A stretch of 64,000 nucleotides of DNA, taken from positions 558,001-622,000 of the forward strand of contig NZ_JBEUWX010000002.1 of NCBI RefSeq assembly GCF_041770905.1, in the 5' to 3' direction. The DNA is from Propionivibrio hellwigii. Its GTDB lineage: Bacteria; Pseudomonadota; Gammaproteobacteria; Burkholderiales; Rhodocyclaceae. A program made the translations under genes and the position numbers. Below, in pieces: positions 1 to 9,178 of the stretch (position 1 is its first letter; each line of letters starts with the position of its first letter). Below the pieces are notes generated by a model that was not told the origin of the DNA, did not search any database, and worked only from the letters and a program-made list of their open reading frames with translations.

Positions 1-555
1 GCGGTGCGAGGTGCCGTGAAAGCCGTAGCGGCGGACGTGGAGCTTTTCATACCATTCGTAAGGCACGGCATACAGGTAGGATTCGGGCGGCATTGTGGTA
101 TGGAAGGCGGTATCGAAGACGGCAACGTTCGGCACGCCCGGCAGGTCCTGCATCATGGCCTTGATGCCGGTGATGTTCGGCGGATTGTGCAATGGCGCCA
201 GCGGGATGTTTTCCTGGAGCACGGCGATCACCTTCTCATCGACGAGCACAGATTTGGAGAACTTTTCCGCGCCATGCACGACCCGGTGCCCCACGGCGGT
301 GATGTCCTTGAGCGACCCGATGACGCCGGTTTTGGCATCGACCAGCAGCTCGAGAATGTGCGCAATGGCCGCGGCATGGTCGGCCACGTGCAGCACCTCG
401 CGTATTTTTTCGCCGCCGACCGGCTCGTAGGTGAGCGCCGCGTCCTGCATGCCGATGCGCTCAACCAGGCCGCTCGCGACCCGCCGCTCGTTGCTCATGT
501 CCAGCAACTGGTACTTAAAGGAAGAACTGCCGCAATTCAATACAAAAACGAACAT
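1..555 (-). CDS. ackA: Acetate kinase (N-terminal part, cut by window edge)
   Basis: The reverse strand encodes the first 185 residues of acetate kinase, which interconverts acetate plus ATP and acetyl phosphate. It begins MFVFVLNCGSSSFKYQLLD, the family's N-terminal phosphate-binding signature, and later shows GHRVVHG and RRYGFHGTSHR, both typical of AckA. The ATG at 555 is the natural start because the conserved beta strand begins immediately. The C-terminal half lies beyond position 1. A phosphotransacetylase partner is not visible. Confidence 0.93.
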   Translation of the reverse strand, partial: MFVFVLNCGSSSFKYQLLDMSNERRVASGLVERIGMQDAALTYEPVGGEKIREVLHVADHAAAIAHILELLVDAKTGVIGSLKDITAVGHRVVHGAEKFSKSVLVDEKVIAVLQENIPLAPLHNPPNITGIKAMMQDLPGVPNVAVFDTAFHTTMPPESYLYAVPYEWYEKLHVRRYGFHGTSHR

Positions 556-1069
556 GATGTTTACCCTGCCTTTCCGTACCTTTGCGCGTTTTTCTGAATT
601 TTCCGCCTTTTACTGTTTTGTCCTGCTTCACCTTTGTGACACTTTCAACGCCAGGCACGCCATTTTCAAGCGCATAATTCGCGCGTAATTCCACCTGTCC
701 GTCAGCAATTAAGCCCATTCGATTGCATTCTACCCAAGCCAGGCAGGCAGGCAACAAAAAACTGAATCCAGAATGGATGCGTCCGCCGAAAGGTTTTTAT
801 AACCCCATGATTCAAGCCGGCTTTTAAGACAAATAGCCGCTTGCTGAAAACTAAATATAGTCGATTTTTTGCATTCACATACTAGATGTAGTAATTTACA
901 GGGCATCGCCACATCGCCTGTGCGATGTTTTTAGGTCATGGCGAACGCTACCGGCCGCCGCGATCCGGACCCGGTGCATAATTTTCCTGCCTGGCCACCT
1001 AGTTGGTCAGCTATCGACGACATTTCATCCAAATTTGTCTGAATCTACCCAGAATTCAAGGAAACCCCC
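556..1069. other. Divergent intergenic region between ackA and nrdJ
   Basis: This 514-base stretch separates two divergent genes and should hold both promoters. It contains AT-rich patches around 780-900. I looked for a cobalamin riboswitch because nrdJ is B12-dependent, but found no recognisable B12 box. The short ORFs here have no coding signature. Confidence 0.5.
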
Positions 1070-3952
1070 ATGAGCCAGAGTGAACAGCAACTGTCTTTCT
1101 CCGAAGTCGCCCAAGCACCAGAAATCCCGCCCTTAACCGAGCAGGAAATTTCCAGCGAAGTGCTCGCTGAAAAATACGCCAAGGGCACCGAAATCAACGT
1201 TCATGACGTACGTCGCCGCGTTGCCCGGGCGCTCGCCGCCCAGGAAGAAGAAAAGATGCGCGCCAAATGGGAAGAACGATTCCTGTGGGCGCAGGAAAAC
1301 GGCTTTATCCCGGCCGGACGCATCAATTCAGCCGCCGGCACGCCGCTGGCGGCAACGCTCATCAACTGTTTTGTGCAGCCGGTGGGGGATTCGATCGTCG
1401 AATTCGTCGATGGCCGCCCCGGCATTTATAGCGCGCTGGCCGAAGCAGCCGAAACCATGCGGCGCGGCGGCGGCGTCGGCTATGATTTTTCTTCAATCCG
1501 CCCGCAAGGCGCGCAGGTCAAAGGCACGCAATCGCGCGCATCCGGGCCGGTGTCCTACATGCGCGTGTTCGATCGTTCCTGCGAAACCGTCGAATCCGCC
1601 GGCGCGCGGCGCGGCGCACAGATGGGCGTCCTGCGCTGCGATCATCCGGATATTGAGGTTTTCATCCACGCCAAGGATAAAGGCGATCTGACGAACTTCA
1701 ATATTTCGATCGGCGTGACCGATAGTTTTATGCAGGCTGTCGAGGAAGATGGCGAGGTCGAACTCGTACACCGCGCCGAACCGAACGCCGATATGAAAGC
1801 GGGCGGCGCCTACCAGCGCGACGACGGAATGTGGGTCTATCACAAGGTCCGCGCCCGCGATCTCTGGGATCAGGTCATGAAATCCACCTATGACCACGCC
1901 GAACCAGGCATCCTTTTCCTGGACCGTATGAACAGGGATAACAACCTTTATTACTGCGAGCAGATCGAGGCGACCAACCCCTGCGCAGAGCAGCCCCTGC
2001 CTCCGTATGGTTGCTGCTGCCTTGGTTCGGTCAACCTGACCTTGTTCGTCAGGCACCCGTTCTCCGACCGTGCCGAATTCGACTTTGAGTCCTTCGGCGA
2101 AGTCATCAAAGTATCAACGCGCATGCTCGACAATGTGCTGGATGTCACTGCCTGGCCGCTGGAACGCCAGCGCCAGGAAGCGGCCAGCAAGCGCCGCATC
2201 GGCCTGGGGTTCACCGGCCTGGGCGACGCTCTGTGCATGCTGGGGCTGCGTTACGACACCACGGCGGCAACCGCGATGGGGGCGCGTATTTCCGAATTCA
2301 TGCGCGATACAGCTTATCTTTCGTCGGTTGAGCTGGCCAAGGAGCGCGGCGCCTTTCCGTTGTTCAACGCCGAGCTGTACCTTTCCGGCGGCAATTTCGC
2401 CTCGCGCCTGCCCGCTGCGATCAAGGCCGAAATCCGCAAGCATGGCCTGCGCAATTCACACCTTCTTTCGATCGCGCCCACCGGCACCATCTCGCTGGCC
2501 TTTGCCGATAACGCCTCAAACGGCATCGAGCCGCCCTTCTCCTGGACTTACAACCGCAAAAAACGCATGCCGGACGGCACGCTCAAGGAATACGCGGTGG
2601 AAGATTATGCCTGGCGTCTGTTCCGCCATCTTGGTGGCGATGTCGAGCACCTACCGGATTACTTCATCACTGCGCTGGAAATTTCGGCCAAAGCGCACAA
2701 AGACATGGTTGCCGCCGTTGCCCCCTACATCGACACGTCGATTTCGAAAACAGTCAACGTGCCGGCCGAATATCCCTACGAAGATTTTCAGGATCTGTAT
2801 ATGTCGGCCTGGAAGTCCGGACTGAAAGGGCTGGCGACCTATCGCCCCAACAGCGTGCTCGGCTCAGTCCTCTCGGTCGAGCCGAAAAAGGCCGACGAGA
2901 AGAAGCAGCCACAAGATTTCGTCAATGGCGATGCCAACCGACGCCTGTCGATCAAAACGTTGCCCGCGCCCGTACTTGCCAGCCTGCGCTGGCCGGGGCG
3001 CCCCGAATTGCCGGAAGGCAACCTGGCCTGGACGTATATGATTGAGCACGAACTCGGTAAATTTGCGCTGTTCGTCGGTCATGTCGAACAAGAAGGACGC
3101 GTCTGGCCGTTCGAGGCCTGGGTTAATGGCCCCGCACAGCCCCGCGGCCTGGGCGCCGTCGCGAAAACGCTGTCAATGGACATGCGTGCCGACGACCACG
3201 GCTGGCTCAAACTCAAGCTCGAATCGCTTGCGCGCACGCCCGATGGCGAAGGCTTCGACATGCCCTTCCCGCCGTATGGCGAACGCAAACGCATGCCTTC
3301 TGTCGTTTCGGCCATGGCCAGATTGATTGAATACCGCGTCAAGCAGCTCGACGCTTTCAACAAGTCCGGACCAACCCCCGTGCTCGACGCACTGTTCAGC
3401 CTCAAAGAGCCGAAGACCGGAACCGACGGCACCTTGTCCTGGACAGTCGACATCTATAATCCGGCGACCGAGGAAGACTTTGTTCTGGGCCTCAAGGAAA
3501 TCACCTTGCCTGATGGCGTCACACGTCCTTACTCGGTCTGGCTATCCGGCAATTACCCGCGCGCGCTTGACGGTCTGACCAAACTGCTTTCGCTCGATAT
3601 GCGCGTGCTCGATCCGGCCTGGATTGGCATGAAGCTGCGCAAGCTGCTTGATTACCCGGAACCGCTCGGCGACTTTATGGCTTTCGTTCCAGGTACGCGC
3701 AAACAGCAGACCTATCCGTCAACCGTTGCCTACATCGCACGGCTCATCATCCACCGCTACGCGATGCTTGGCATCCTCGACGAAAACGGACTGCCTTTGC
3801 AGCAGATGGGAATTCTGGAGGCGCCAGCCAGCCGTACCTCGCCCAAACCTACTGCGGGCAAATTATGTGCCGAATGCGGCAACTACACGATGATCCGCAA
3901 GGATGGCTGTGACTTCTGCACGGCCTGCGGCGCTGTTGGCACCTGCGGTTAA
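1070..3952 (+). CDS. nrdJ: Adenosylcobalamin-dependent (class II) ribonucleotide reductase
   Basis: This 960-residue class II ribonucleotide reductase makes deoxyribonucleotides using adenosylcobalamin, independent of oxygen. Family marks include the Cys in NCFVQP (about residue 100), NPCAEQPLPPYGCC (about 302-315), GLGFTGLGDALCMLGL and the substrate loop APTGTISLAF. The region from about 640 to 890 holds two related segments of about 120 residues (WTYMIEHELGK and WTVDIYNPATEED). The C-terminus ends in a CxxC-rich tail (CAECGNY, CDFCTACG) that probably passes electrons from thioredoxin. In Pseudomonas the corresponding protein is split into NrdJa and NrdJb; here both parts are one chain. It stands alone, with no other nrd gene nearby. 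Confidence 0.96.
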   Translation: MSQSEQQLSFSEVAQAPEIPPLTEQEISSEVLAEKYAKGTEINVHDVRRRVARALAAQEEEKMRAKWEERFLWAQENGFIPAGRINSAAGTPLAATLINCFVQPVGDSIVEFVDGRPGIYSALAEAAETMRRGGGVGYDFSSIRPQGAQVKGTQSRASGPVSYMRVFDRSCETVESAGARRGAQMGVLRCDHPDIEVFIHAKDKGDLTNFNISIGVTDSFMQAVEEDGEVELVHRAEPNADMKAGGAYQRDDGMWVYHKVRARDLWDQVMKSTYDHAEPGILFLDRMNRDNNLYYCEQIEATNPCAEQPLPPYGCCCLGSVNLTLFVRHPFSDRAEFDFESFGEVIKVSTRMLDNVLDVTAWPLERQRQEAASKRRIGLGFTGLGDALCMLGLRYDTTAATAMGARISEFMRDTAYLSSVELAKERGAFPLFNAELYLSGGNFASRLPAAIKAEIRKHGLRNSHLLSIAPTGTISLAFADNASNGIEPPFSWTYNRKKRMPDGTLKEYAVEDYAWRLFRHLGGDVEHLPDYFITALEISAKAHKDMVAAVAPYIDTSISKTVNVPAEYPYEDFQDLYMSAWKSGLKGLATYRPNSVLGSVLSVEPKKADEKKQPQDFVNGDANRRLSIKTLPAPVLASLRWPGRPELPEGNLAWTYMIEHELGKFALFVGHVEQEGRVWPFEAWVNGPAQPRGLGAVAKTLSMDMRADDHGWLKLKLESLARTPDGEGFDMPFPPYGERKRMPSVVSAMARLIEYRVKQLDAFNKSGPTPVLDALFSLKEPKTGTDGTLSWTVDIYNPATEEDFVLGLKEITLPDGVTRPYSVWLSGNYPRALDGLTKLLSLDMRVLDPAWIGMKLRKLLDYPEPLGDFMAFVPGTRKQQTYPSTVAYIARLIIHRYAMLGILDENGLPLQQMGILEAPASRTSPKPTAGKLCAECGNYTMIRKDGCDFCTACGAVGTCG

Positions 3953-3973
3953 GGGTATCGAAGCCAAGCGATT

Positions 3974-4002
3974 GCAGCGCCGCGTCATCCGCGCGGCGCT
4001 GC
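3974..4002 (+). terminator. Strong GC hairpin after nrdJ
   Basis: An 11-bp perfect stem (GCAGCGCCGCG / CGCGGCGCTGC) with a 5-6 base loop lies 22 bases after the nrdJ stop. No T-tract follows, so it may stabilise the mRNA end rather than terminate by itself. The remainder of the gap up to 4295 shows nothing recognisable. Confidence 0.5.
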
Positions 4003-4295
4003 ATGAATAGCGCAATGTAAATATCTCTTACAGGCAAAACTCCTCAGTTTTATCCGCGAACGTAGATCATCCGCCATACCACCCGTCTTTGGCAGATCGT
4101 GTCAAACATCTACGAGTCATCTGAAAGCATTTTCAGGTACAGTACGCCGGGTTTGGCAGCGCGCATCACAATTATCGGCACGCCGTACAGCCGTCCGACC
4201 CATCACAATGGCTTTTATTGGCAAAGGATTTCGTAAATAATTGGATTTCCTGACTGTACGCTACCATTACGAATCACTTTGTCTTTGTACATCCC

Positions 4296-4964
4296 ATGCT
4301 GCCGATTATTCCTGCCATTCCTCTTGATAGCATCGAGCGGACGCTTTATGCCTCAGCCGACATTACGGCGGCCTTCGTCGCATCGATCAGCGGCGCCCAG
4401 GCCGCGCGGCAACGCCGGCTTGACCTGTTTGGCCTCATCATCATCGCTTATCTCACGGCCATGGCGGGCGGAATCTTTCGTGACCTCTGCATCGGCGCCC
4501 TGCCGCCCATCGGACTGGCCGATTGGCGCTACCTCTGCGCGACACTGGCCGGCGGCGCAATCGTGCTCTATGCGCCGCAATGGTTTGACCGCTTCAAACA
4601 TCCTGTGGCTTTTTTTGATGCGCTGGCACTCGGTTTTTACGCCGTCGTCGGAGCGCAAAAAGCGCTTTTTTACGGCCATAACGCCCAAGTCGCCATCCTG
4701 CTGGGCACAGCAACGGCAGTCGGTGGCGGTGTAGTCCGTGACATCCTGCTTGCCCGCATTCCCAATATTCTCCGTAAGGAAATCTATGCCGTCGCGGCAC
4801 TGACCGGCGCAGGCATTCAGGTGCTTGGCAACACGCTCGGCTGGTCGGCGACTTTTACCCCCTGGCTCGGCGCTTCGGCCTGTATTCTCATTCGCCTGCT
4901 GTCATTGAAATATGGCTGGCATCTGCCGCTTTCCCGTACCGAAGATGAGGAGCCAACACGGTAA
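4296..4964 (+). CDS. TRIC-family (UPF0126) trimeric intracellular cation channel-like membrane protein
   Basis: The 222-residue protein has about seven hydrophobic segments and an internal duplication. Each half carries the family's glycine-arginine-aspartate signature: AGGIFRDLCIG near 50-60 and GGGVVRDILLARIPNILRKE near 145-164. Prokaryotic TRIC channels conduct monovalent cations and form trimers in the inner membrane. The start MLPIIPAIPLDS gives a length usual for the family (about 200-220). No operon partner is obvious; a repeat array follows at once. Confidence 0.85.
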   Translation: MLPIIPAIPLDSIERTLYASADITAAFVASISGAQAARQRRLDLFGLIIIAYLTAMAGGIFRDLCIGALPPIGLADWRYLCATLAGGAIVLYAPQWFDRFKHPVAFFDALALGFYAVVGAQKALFYGHNAQVAILLGTATAVGGGVVRDILLARIPNILRKEIYAVAALTGAGIQVLGNTLGWSATFTPWLGASACILIRLLSLKYGWHLPLSRTEDEEPTR

Positions 4965-4974
4965 AAGCGCATCA

Positions 4975-5235
4975 AAGGCGCCTGCCCTGTAGCCCTTGTA
5001 AACAGGGCATCTCAGAGGTGGCGCCCGGAGATCCTTTATCCACGCGGGTTTCAGAGGAGCTGGAATCGCCCTGTTGTTGCGGGCTCCGGCGGTATCTGGC
5101 CGGCTGGCGATAGCGGACTGGCTACAACTGTCTGGCCTGAAGCCCGCGTATTTCGGGCATCTCCGGGCACCCCATCGGAAACCCTTTATCCACATAGGCT
5201 TCCTGGCGCCTCCCCGGAAACGCCTTACCCAGCCG
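4975..5235. repeat. Array of 39-nt palindromic repeat units (locus 1)
   Basis: Degenerate units share GCCC-loop-GGGC hairpins followed by a CTCCGG or TTTCCGG tail, for example the hairpin around CCCTTGTAAACAGGGC, the loop TTTATCCACG, and GCCCGCGTATTTCGGGC. Spacing is about 39-40 bases. One loop contains an exact TTATCCACA at 5186-5194. No ORF here is credible. Confidence 0.75.
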
Positions 5236-5240
5236 ACGAT

Positions 5241-5543
5241 TTACGGCCGCGTCCGGTAAACCTCGCGCCCGGCATTGCGGATGTCATGGCGCAATTGTCG
5301 CCGCTCTTCTGGCGACAGGCGACGAAAATGCTGCACTTCGAAAGGCGGCTCCCCGGCATGTTCATACCCATGCGCTTGTGAAGGCGCGCGCTCGCCAAAA
5401 TCTTCTCCTTGTGGCGATACCCAGGCGGCCGGGCGCTGACCGCGCGGTGAGTCGCCCTCCTCCCCGCGCCTTGCGTGAGCGCATGGCGCAGACAGCCCCA
5501 CTAACACCGCCAATACTGCGATGAAACGAAAGCGCTGTTTCAT
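5241..5543 (-). CDS. Small secreted protein of unknown function
   Basis: This 100-residue protein starts with a clear signal peptide (MKQRFRFIAVLAVLVGL, cleavage likely after AHA). The mature part is charged and proline-rich, ending in LSPEERRQLRHDIRNAGREVY, a helical pattern seen in small periplasmic proteins of betaproteobacteria. I chose the ATG at 5543 because the signal peptide begins there; an in-frame ATG at 5555 is possible. The protein lies downstream of the ompR-envZ pair on the same strand, separated by about 350 bases. Confidence 0.65.
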   Translation of the reverse strand: MKQRFRFIAVLAVLVGLSAPCAHARRGEEGDSPRGQRPAAWVSPQGEDFGERAPSQAHGYEHAGEPPFEVQHFRRLSPEERRQLRHDIRNAGREVYRTRP

Positions 5544-5558
5544 GGTGTTATCCATCAA

Positions 5559-5889
5559 ATGATTTTACCGGGCATAAAAAACACGGGGTATCGGATGCGG
5601 AAATTGTACTCGGAAACTCCGTGGGCGCATTGTAAAGATAAAGATTGTGAATTCACTAGGCAGGGTATGCTTTTCTGTGAGTTCCGAGATTACGAGAAAG
5701 CGAACACAATGATACAGATCATCTGATTTTTAGGCTCACACAAAGATGTAATGATTTGTTTCCTCTATTCTTCGTGAATCCATGCTCTCCATTTCTCTTC
5801 ATTTTTCCACTCTCCCTAAGCCGGCTCTCCAATAATCTCGAGCAGAAAATAAACAATATAAGAACCGACCCGGCCATAAAATGTACTGC
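5559..5889. other. AT-rich gap, no gene seen
   Basis: This stretch lies between the envZ stop and the small secreted protein. It is AT-rich and probably holds the promoter of the secreted-protein gene. It contains separated CTCGGAA / TTCCGAG complementary motifs but no clear terminator. Confidence 0.35.
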
Positions 5890-7260
5890 TTAAGTACGAT
5901 GGCTTTTTTTGGGGTCGTCAGAAAGCGGACTTGCCGATCGCGATAATGAAAGCGGCAGATCAAGGCGGGCCAGCAGGCCGCCGCCCGCACGTGGACACAG
6001 GTGCAGAGAGCCGCCGTGCAAGCGTGCGATGCGCTCGACGATCGCCAATCCCAGACCCGTGCCATCGTCGACATTGCTACGGGCAGTGTTATGGCGGGTA
6101 AAGGGGCGTTTGAGCCGCTCCAGCTCTTCAGGCGGAATTCCCGGCCCGCGATCCATGACATCAACCCAAAGATGACCATTTGTCTGGCAAGCGGTAATCG
6201 TAATCTCGCCGCCGCCATATTTCCGGGCATTGTCGATCAGATTGGTCAAGGCGCGGGTCAGCGCTTTGCGCCGAACGGTCAGCGGCGGCAAAGCGTCGAG
6301 ATGCACCGTCAGATGGCAATCCGCCATGCGACGAACAGATTCGGCGACCTGCCGGATCAGGGCACCGATATCGCACGGCTCGGCCAGCTCATCGTTACCG
6401 CGTGCATAATCGAGAAACTGGCCGATGATGGCATCCATCTGCTCGATATCGCTAGCAACCGCCTGGCGCGTCGCCTCATCGGCAATCGACATTTCCGATT
6501 CCAGCCGCAAACGTGCCAGCGGGGTGCGCAGGTCGTGCGAAATACCTGCCAGGACTTCGGTACGTTCGGCATCTATGCGTTTGAGATCTTCCGACATACG
6601 GTTGAATGAAGCGGCCAATCGCGCCAATTCGCAGGCGCCATTTTCGGGAATCGGTTCAGGATGCAGGCCAAGCCCCACCGCTTGCGCCGCTTCCATCAAC
6701 TTCCGCAATGGCCGTGTAATGCGGGAAACGATCAGCCAAGCCACCAACATCGCCAGCAACAGGGCGAGACATCCCCAGCCCAGCCAATACAACGGAAACT
6801 CGCTCTCGGCGCGTTTTCCCGGCAACATGAGCCAGTATTCGGCCTCCTCAGAGGCATAGAGCGGAAAGCTGACCCAGATGCCGGGCTGATCGTTGACTGC
6901 GCCCGCAAACCGTGTTTCAGTCCCCAGTTCGGCGCGCGTTGCCGCAATAAAATCGCGGAAAAATGGCGTATCGGGCAAATCCTTAACGACATCACCCGGT
7001 TCAATCGGATAAATCTGCACGCCTTCATTTTCAGCAAGATCACGCAGCAAAGCCATGCGCCACTCCGGGTTGGCGGCAACCAAGGCTGCCCGAGTCAGAT
7101 TGACGACACTGACCGTGAGCTGGCCGAGTTGCCGGGCGCGCGGTGCGTGTTCAGTGAGGGTGATCAGTGTCGCCCAGATGGAAATGCAGACAGCCAGCAG
7201 AATGCTGATCAGCAGAAAAGTACGGACGAGCAGCGTGCGTGGATAAAAACGGCTGAGCAT
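5890..7260 (-). CDS. envZ: EnvZ-like sensor histidine kinase
   Basis: The inner-membrane histidine kinase (456 residues) is paired with the OmpR-like regulator just upstream. Order: first membrane helix (RTFLLISILLAVCISIW), periplasmic segment of about 120 residues, second helix (CLALLLAMLVAWLIV), HAMP (SRITRPLRKLMEAA), H-box AGISHDLRTPLARL, N-box LIDNARKYGGG, and GPGIPPEE and GTGLGLAIV ATP-binding boxes. The ATG at 7260 follows the ompR stop by 17 bases and directly precedes the hydrophobic helix. A longer TTG-started form from 7323 would overlap ompR. It probably senses envelope or osmotic conditions. Confidence 0.9.
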   Translation of the reverse strand: MLSRFYPRTLLVRTFLLISILLAVCISIWATLITLTEHAPRARQLGQLTVSVVNLTRAALVAANPEWRMALLRDLAENEGVQIYPIEPGDVVKDLPDTPFFRDFIAATRAELGTETRFAGAVNDQPGIWVSFPLYASEEAEYWLMLPGKRAESEFPLYWLGWGCLALLLAMLVAWLIVSRITRPLRKLMEAAQAVGLGLHPEPIPENGACELARLAASFNRMSEDLKRIDAERTEVLAGISHDLRTPLARLRLESEMSIADEATRQAVASDIEQMDAIIGQFLDYARGNDELAEPCDIGALIRQVAESVRRMADCHLTVHLDALPPLTVRRKALTRALTNLIDNARKYGGGEITITACQTNGHLWVDVMDRGPGIPPEELERLKRPFTRHNTARSNVDDGTGLGLAIVERIARLHGGSLHLCPRAGGGLLARLDLPLSLSRSASPLSDDPKKSHRT

Positions 7261-7277
7261 TCCCGCACCATTGGGTT

Positions 7278-7994
7278 TCAGCGGTTTTGGCCGTCGGGTA
7301 CGAATACGTAACCAAATCCCCAAACGGTTTGCAAATAGCGCGGATTGGCCGGGTCTGGTTCAACCAGCTTGCGCAGGCGTGACACCTGAACGTCAATGGT
7401 ACGGTCAAAAGGCCCTTGTTCCCGCCCGCGCGCGAGCGACATCAGGCGGTCGCGCGAGAGTGGCTGCCGCGGATGTTCAAGCAACGCTTTCAGGACAGCA
7501 AACTCACCGGTCGTCAGCGATAGGGTTTCACCGTTCTTTTTGAGTTCCCGCGTCGCCAGATCGACTTCCACCTCGCCAAAAACAATACGTTTATCCTCTA
7601 CGGTCGGCGCTCCCGGCACCACGTCGATTCGGCGGCGCAATACCGCCTGAATACGGGCAACGAGTTCCCTGGGGTTGAACGGTTTGGGCAGATAGTCGTC
7701 CGCCCCCATTTCCAGTCCGACGATACGGTCGATTTCATCGCCCTTGGCCGTCAGCATGATAATCGCCAGCTGCGGATCATCGGCACGCAGACGGCGGCAG
7801 ATCGACAGCCCGTCTTCACCAGGCAGCATCAGGTCGAGCACAATCAAATCAAAGCGATAACGTGAGACGGCTTTATCCATGGCAACAGCGTTCTCTGCCG
7901 TACGCACAAAAAAACCCTGTTCGCCGAGATAGCGTTGCAGAAGATCCCTTAAACGTTTGTCGTCATCTACGACGAGAATTTTACGATCGGCCAT
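7278..7994 (-). CDS. ompR: OmpR-family response regulator
   Basis: The 238-residue protein has a receiver domain (KILVVDDDKRLRDLL, phospho-Asp in DLIVLDLMLPGEDG, conserved Lys in YLPKPFN) and a C-terminal winged helix ending in RYLQTVWGFGYVFVP. The start at 7994 is supported by AGGAG six to seven bases upstream and by the family N-terminus MADRKILVVDDD; an upstream ATG at 8048 is unlikely. It is the first gene of a two-gene operon with the kinase. It is expected to control porin or envelope genes. Confidence 0.93.
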   Translation of the reverse strand: MADRKILVVDDDKRLRDLLQRYLGEQGFFVRTAENAVAMDKAVSRYRFDLIVLDLMLPGEDGLSICRRLRADDPQLAIIMLTAKGDEIDRIVGLEMGADDYLPKPFNPRELVARIQAVLRRRIDVVPGAPTVEDKRIVFGEVEVDLATRELKKNGETLSLTTGEFAVLKALLEHPRQPLSRDRLMSLARGREQGPFDRTIDVQVSRLRKLVEPDPANPRYLQTVWGFGYVFVPDGQNR

Positions 7995-8164
7995 GCACAA
8001 CTCCTGATGAAAGCGCCTGCTTCCAAGAATGAAAGCCGGCAGAATCATACCGCAAGCCGGCGCTATTCGCCGGATAACGGCGCAAACTCAAGGGCAAGTT
8101 TGGGTAATAAAAATCGCTGCAAACCTGATGCCGTAAAGCATTAATCGGCGTCAAATTCCTTGCA

Positions 8165-8350
8165 ATAGACCCAAGAGGGTTGTCGACAGGCGCCCCGGAA
8201 CCCCGCGTAAACAGGGCGTTTCCCCGGCACCTCCCCGGAAACCCGCGTGGATAAAGGGACTCCGGGCGCCTGCCTGGAGGCGCCCTGTTTATAAGGGTTT
8301 CAGGACCCCCCTTCGGAGATGCCCTGTTTACGCGGGGTTCCGGGGCGCCC
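8165..8350. repeat. Array of 39-nt palindromic repeat units (locus 2)
   Basis: Four clear units of 39-40 bases. Their cores are CCCCGCGTAAACAGGGC, CCCGCGTGGATAAAGGG, GCCCTGTTTATAAGGG and GCCCTGTTTACGCGGGG, each flanked by GGAA / TTCC and separated by GC-rich spacers such as GGCGCCTGCC. This is the cleanest example of the element in the window. Confidence 0.85.
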
Positions 8351-8390
8351 AAAAGCAAAAGCCCGGCGGGCTTGCGGCTTCACCGGGCTT
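8351..8390 (-). terminator. Rho-independent terminator of the GTPase/roadblock operon
   Basis: On the minus strand an AAGCCCGG / CCGGGCTT stem is followed by TTTTGCTTTT, 42 bases after the stop of the last operon gene. This marks the 3' end of the operon starting near 13145. Confidence 0.75.
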
Positions 8391-8431
8391 GGCGCCCGCC
8401 ATAAATATCACGGGCGTTGAAAGAGCGTAGC

Positions 8432-9178
8432 TCAGTCGATCAAGGTATGCATCAGGTCGATCATGAACTCGACGTCTTCTTGCGGTGTCACTTCCCAATG
8501 ATCCAGTCCCAAATCCTTGAGGATTGCGGCCTCTTTCGGATCATTGGCCATTCCGGCAAGTGCCGCTTGCAGTTGCGCGGCATGGTCTGCGAATTTTGGG
8601 CCAGCCAGCAACATGTGTTTAACGACGCTGATCTGGCTGCGGACCAAGGGATGAAGCGAACCGCGCACAATGGCAGACAGTCCATCATAACCATGCGCCG
8701 GGAAAATACCGACATCCGCCGTACCGCTCATCAAGGCCTTGGCAATCAGCACATACGTCGGGCAAGTCGTTTGCTTCACGTCGGCAGGCGCAATGTCAGC
8801 CGGCTCGAGCATAATCATGCCCATCATCAGCACATCAGGGTCCCCGCTTGACGCTATGGTAATTCCGGGCTTGAGGTCTTCGATGCGTTTGACCGGCGAA
8901 CTGGCGGATACGGCCACGACTGCTTCATCTGCCAAATCACTGGGATGTGCGATGGCAATGAACTGCTTTTCTCGAACAAGCATGGCAGCGTCGGCCGGAT
9001 TGGCGTAAATCAGGTCGATTTGATCGGCAGCGATGGCTTCGCGCTGCTTTTCAAAGCTGTCGTAGAGCGCCAAATGACAGGCAATATCCAGCTTCTTTTG
9101 CAGCCAGGTGTTGAAGATATGCCAGGAAGCGAGTTTGTCGGGACTAAAATCCGGACTGACGGACAGGTTGAATGTCAT
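8432..9178 (-). CDS. PhnD-like phosphate/phosphonate-binding fold protein without signal peptide
   Basis: The 248-residue protein resembles PhnD / SsuA-type periplasmic binding proteins: an early SPDFSPDKL segment, LYDSFEKQREAIAADQIDLIYANPADAA (mid-domain Asn-Pro), and the hinge SSPVKRIEDLKPGITIASSG. It starts directly with the first beta strand (MTFNLSVSPDF), so it lacks a secretion signal and should stay in the cytoplasm. Its ATG overlaps the PAS gene stop by 4 bases (ATGA), indicating translational coupling. No ABC transporter gene is adjacent, so a ligand-sensing role in the signalling operon is more likely than uptake. That role is inference. Confidence 0.75.
   Translation of the reverse strand: MTFNLSVSPDFSPDKLASWHIFNTWLQKKLDIACHLALYDSFEKQREAIAADQIDLIYANPADAAMLVREKQFIAIAHPSDLADEAVVAVSASSPVKRIEDLKPGITIASSGDPDVLMMGMIMLEPADIAPADVKQTTCPTYVLIAKALMSGTADVGIFPAHGYDGLSAIVRGSLHPLVRSQISVVKHMLLAGPKFADHAAQLQAALAGMANDPKEAAILKDLGLDHWEVTPQEDVEFMIDLMHTLID

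Noticed and set aside
700..1069. Cobalamin riboswitch upstream of B12-dependent nrdJ
   Set aside because: I expected one and looked for the B12 box and paired elements, but saw no convincing match.
8165..8350. CRISPR array (regular ~39-nt spacing)
   Set aside because: The variable part is a 6-10 base loop from a few classes, not a unique spacer of about 30 bases, and there are no cas genes.
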